Shown here: one piece after another, positions 60,001 to 64,000 of the stretch
How positions within the stretch are numbered: the stretch's first letter is position 1
How the letters are laid out: each line of letters begins with the position of its first letter
From: Calliopum simillimum
Lineage: Eukaryota; Arthropoda; Insecta; Diptera; Lauxaniidae
Length of the DNA: 64,000 nucleotides
Assembly: GCA_951812925.1 (NCBI GenBank)
Contig: OX638370.1
Location: 4,798,001-4,862,000 of the forward strand
Direction of reading: 5' to 3'
The notes under the pieces: model-generated
What the model was told of the DNA's origin: nothing
The model's input: only the letters and a program-made list of their open reading frames with translations
Databases searched by the model: none
Position numbers and translations under genes: made by a program

Positions 60001-61199
60001 CAATTTGAGGGTTTTTTTTCAGACTAATAAAGTTTTTTTTTTCTATTTTTTTTATATTTATTTTTTCTCTATTTTTTTAATATATTTTTTTTCTATTTTT
60101 TTATATATTTTTTTATATTTTTTTTATATTTTTTTTTTTACTTTTTTGATGTGCTACATTTAATTTTTTGATTTGATTCTCGTTTTATCTATGCAAAGGG
60201 CTAAATCAAGCATGCATGTCGAGTTCTTCGGATGTCGGCAAATTCGTCTGATGATTTGATTGTAGAGATCAATGAAACTAGTAACAAAAACCTGGGGTCA
60301 AATCGACGTATCCGTGAACGTACAACTCGTGGTATAAGATTTTTTGTGCACAAAAAAATGTAGTCGAAAGTAAAAGGTTTTTGCAGCATCTACTTGTAAT
60401 TACATAAAATTTCTAGCCATGTTTGATGTTCGGCACTCCATAAGTTTCAGTGTACAGCTTTTGCGAGAACTCCCGCCATCCGTCAAGATTCAACTGTTTT
60501 TACATAATTTTTTCCACTAATCGACACGAATCTTATTTTTAGTGATTGTTAAATTATGTGAATTATTAGAAAACCATCAATAAGCAGTCTGTTTGCAGTT
60601 TTCTCATCGCCTATTCAAAAATTAAGTTCATTAATCTGCTGTTGTTTAGGTAATCCATCCGATCGCCACTGTAAACGACATACAGATAAGGCAACGATGC
60701 AACGATGGATATGATAGATCAGTCTTTAGTTTGTCGATTGAGAGATACTAGTGTTACCAGTTCCTAAGACAGAATCTTTTGTTTACATGCTTTGAAGCAG
60801 TTGCTTCTTTGTGACTAAATTTTTTCGTGCACACTCAAAGCATGCAATATTTATTTAAGTATCGCACGTTATAGTTTTAAAGTATTTTCTTTGAAAGCTT
60901 ACTAATCATTCTTATGCATATGTATTCATTCTAAAGTGCTCTAAATGCCGCCTACGCGATTGTGGTCTTAAAAAGGTAATGACTTGTTGCCCAATATGAT
61001 TTTGTTTGCTTTTGCATTAAATATAACAGTTACTCACAACAAGTTACATATATGTAAATTTATAATTTGAAATTTATTTTCATATTTTGTACGCATAAAT
61101 CAATATTAACAAGTGTTTAATTAAATTTTCACAAACAGCAATAAATTATAAATAAACGTTCAATTTCAATAAAACTGTAATACGCGCGCACAGTAAAAC
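60001..61199. other. T/A simple sequence, then unremarkable DNA
   Basis: 60,030-60,145 is almost pure TTTTATATTTTTT. The rest has no recognised feature. Confidence 0.4.
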
Positions 61200-62300
61200 C
61201 TACGAGAAGCAAAACCACAACTTAGTGAAGGAGGATGATGGAGGTTGTCAAGCAATTTCCGCAAGATCGCGTGTAGTGTGCGCGCCACCACACCGCGCTG
61301 TTTATTTTCTTGGCAACATTTTTTTTTTAACCAGCGACTCCTCTGTTAACGTTCTGGCCTGGCCTGCCTGTTGGCACCTTAACATTTTGTTAATGTTGTT
61401 AGTTGGTTTTTGTCTCAGTTCCCTCAAATGCTCGCACCGCTCGCTTGCTCGTCATCACTCAACCCACACAGTTGCACAGCGCTATTTGCCGTGTGCTCGC
61501 GTGTGCATTTGTGTTGGTGCAGTTGGTGTTATTGCCATTGCTGGCTGGTTTTCACGTTACTCAATTTGTTCAAAGCATTTTAGTCCGTTTTGAACTACGA
61601 TACCGAGCGGTAGTTTTCGCATATTTTTTATTTATTATTTTTTTATTGGGCAAAAATTATACATATATTTGATTTTATTAATTAAATTAAATGTTTTCAA
61701 ATAAAATTTGAGTTAAAAAAAAGCGTTAAGCTGAGAAAATTATAACGTGCGTAATTAATTAAAAAACAAAAACAACACAAATAATTAGTGGTGTAAAATA
61801 TAGAAAATTCCACATTTGAGAACCTTAAATCTAGTGTTTTATAATAAAAATAAAAAAATACAAAAAAAAGTGTTGGAAATAAGAAACCCACTTTGTTGAA
61901 ACCAATCACCTCTATTGAGTGAAAATAAACCTGTGCAAAAAAATTCCAAATATTTGCTTGAAACTTGAAAGAATCTGAAAGCCTGATTTTTTCTGTTGTT
62001 CTCGGTTCATTATTGAATTTGTAGTTTCATTCAAGAACCAGTTTCTTGTTTGGCAAGAGAAGTTTGGGTCGACAACAATAACAACAACAGCAACAACAAC
62101 AACAATAACGACAATTTTTGTGGAACGCGCAGTCAGTCAATAGAAGGCATAGGAATATCTACGATTTTATTTCAGTTTTTTATGTTATTGCGTACGTTAG
62201 GTATGCGTTATCTCGATATTTGTAAAAGTGCGATATATTTTGGTCACTGAAGTTATGAAGCAAAGTGCTAAAATTATATTGTAATAAAACAATTTTTAGT
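61200..62300 (+). promoter_or_regulatory. Candidate promoter and 5' leader
   Basis: 61,220-61,620 is clearly less AT-rich than its surroundings, with CGCGTGT and GCGCGCC motifs. TTTTAGTCCG near 61,578 could be an initiator, with CGATACCGAGCGGTAGT about 17-33 bases downstream, close to but not exactly the fly MTE/DPE arrangement. A-rich DNA and AACAACAACAGCAACAACAA near 62,080 follow, as in fly leaders. Open frames here (61,225-61,593; 62,050-62,250) lack family resemblance. Confidence 0.35.
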
Positions 62301-62653
62301 TTATGATTTAACAACTGAAAAGGAATACTTTTTTATCTAAGAAAAAATGTTGCAAAGACTTGTTAAAAATTAACCAAAAAATCCTACAAAATGAAGAAAG
62401 CCCTGAAATATTCTTACCTAAAGAAAGAACCATACATAGATTTCTGTGGTACTAAGCGTTTTGCTGCTTTTGCTTGTGAAAAAGCAATTTTCACCTTATT
62501 TGTATTAAGCAACGTTTTTGGCATCTTAAACGTTACCCATACGACATGTTTACTATGTGAAATAAATATTTGAAAAATCCTTTAAACATAAAGAGTAACA
62601 AAAAATAAAGGATTTATACGCAAGCAAAAATACTTCGTTGAAGAAACGTTTTA
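62301..62653. other. No gene seen
   Basis: AT-rich spacer before copy B of the long repeat. Confidence 0.35.
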
Positions 62654-64000
62654 TCTTCTCTTCTTATACGAGATAAAATTGTATGTACTTATGTACCTAT
62701 GTTCTTATGTATGTTTGTTTGGAACGGGCAAAACTTTTTCTCGAAAACGGGTACAGCGATTTTAATGAAACTTGGAACAGTGTTAGATATTAGCATACAA
62801 TGAAGAATGAGCTAGGTTTGAACTTTGCAAACGCTCACCAGGGGGCGTGGCAGCGCCCTAAATTTTAAATTTGATTTGGTCATAACTCGCAAACCATACA
62901 AGGTATTTGAATGAAATTTGGTAAGCGAGTACTGCTTAATAATACCTTGTGACAGACAAAAAGTGGGTGGGATCGAAGAAGTGCCACGCCCACTTTTTAA
63001 CGTTTGAAAATTTTGATTCAATATTACTCGAATACGACTCCAACGATTTTAATGAAAATTTAGGAGATTTTACCTCTGCAAACAAGAATTAATATGTAAT
63101 ATGCCATTATATTGAGAAAACTCGTTGAAGGGCGTGGCACCGCCTACAAAAATATAATACGGTATAAAAAGAAAACTAATAAAGTAATCATTCTAGAATT
63201 AACTGTGGAGAGCATACTTGCTATAAGGCATCTCTGATCTGAAAGCGGGCAAAATATCGCCGTTTCGCGTGGAACCTCCCATACAAGCAAAATACGTTAA
63301 ATGCTATTTATCGCAAATGTTACGAGGTATTTTAATGAAATTTGGTATGTAGGTACTGCTTAATAATATCTTGTAACAAACGAAAAGTAGGCGGGATCGA
63401 ATAAGTGCCACGCCCACTTTTTAACCCTTAAAAATTTTGATTCAATATTACTCGAAAACGACTCCGACATTTTTGATGAAAATTTAGGATCTGTTACCTC
63501 TTCAAACAAGTATTAATATGTCACATGCCATTATATTGGGAAAACTCGTTAAAGGGCGTGTCACCGCCCACAAAAATATAGTGCGCTATTAAAAGAAAAC
63601 TACTAAAGCAATCTTTCTGAATTTATCTGTAGGGAGTTTACTTGCTATTAGGCACCTACGACCTGAAAGTAGGCAAAATATCGAAAGTGCGCGTGGAACC
63701 TCCCATACAAGTAAAACACATTAAATGCTGTTTCTCGCAAATGATACAACATATTTTGATGAAATTTGGTATGCGAATCTGGATAAGGAGTATCTAAAGC
63801 ATAACAAAAAGAAGGCTTTGTTAAATAATTTCCACGCCCACTTTTTTATCAAAATAAAAATTTTGGTTAATAACTCAGGCACAACAAAAAAATGGAATGA
63901 ACTGTTTAATTCTTATATGCTGTCTTATGTACTTTTTGACGCTAAATCCGTTTTCATTAGCAGAATTGTCATTATACCTGCAGGATTTTGAAATATCCCT
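62654..64000 (+). repeat. Long dispersed repeat, copy B (two internal units), cut by the window end
   Basis: Same start as copy A (TCTTCTCTTCTTATACGAGA) with a small extra GTACCTATGTTCTTAT segment. It has two tandem units of about 470 bp where copy A has one: TCAATATTACTCGAA and GGGCGTGGCACCGC or GGGCGTGTCACCGC recur at about 63,020/63,130 and 63,442/63,555. The second unit is the one closest to copy A. The window stops at CCTGCAGGATTTTGAAATAT. Confidence 0.88.

Noticed and set aside
61225..61593. 122-codon frame in GC-richer DNA
   Set aside because: No family resemblance; composition is that of a leader or promoter region.

Overview
The window is AT-rich nuclear DNA from a higher fly (Brachycera, probably Schizophora). 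The evidence is an Mpp6 gene with a fly-like short intron, an exon that looks like the 5' part of the spectraplakin gene short stop, GT-AG introns, CAA/CAG-rich leader-like DNA, and dipteran transposon families (Tc1, mariner, hAT-, Harbinger- and pogo-like, non-LTR). Nothing prokaryotic or viral was recognised. Coding density is very low, and most open frames are chance frames in AT-rich or repeated DNA.

Layout. 0-1 kb: decayed non-LTR retrotransposon (reverse transcriptase plus RNase H). 2.9-3.8 kb: array of a 19-bp repeat. 4.7-6.4 kb: two non-autonomous DNA elements. 6.6-7.2 kb: Mpp6, a nuclear exosome cofactor, on the minus strand, the best-supported gene. 7.8-13.2 kb: a run of small inverted-repeat elements, including one with a TTA duplication, one with an 8-bp duplication, and an 870-bp hairpin. 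13.4-14.5 kb: leader-like DNA and a small candidate first coding exon. 18.5-19.7 kb: an inverted pair and a mariner relic. 23.65-23.97 kb: a dense TATCGATA cluster. 27.5-28.4 kb: a tandem duplication and a relic of a transposon-associated protein. 30.5-32.2 kb: the short-stop-like exon and a candidate 135-nt cassette exon, both plus strand. 33.5-37.2 kb: dispersed repeats and a mariner deletion derivative. 38.8-42.3 kb: two more 19-bp arrays. 44-46.5 kb: nested small elements. 51.9-53.6 kb: an almost intact Tc1-like transposon with perfect 31-bp terminal repeats. 54.3 kb: a TTCTA microsatellite. 56-60 kb: further repeats. 61.2-62.3 kb: another leader/promoter-like stretch. 62.65 kb to the end: a second copy of the 33.5-kb repeat.

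How it fits together. The simplest reading is the 5' regulatory and intronic territory of a large plus-strand gene (short stop is the best candidate) with several alternative first exons, with Mpp6 on the opposite strand and introns swollen by DNA transposon debris. Three candidate plus-strand exon ends (14,483; 30,806; 32,225) all leave splice phase 1, which fits alternative N-termini joining one shared downstream exon. That exon is not in the window, so the gene model is inference.
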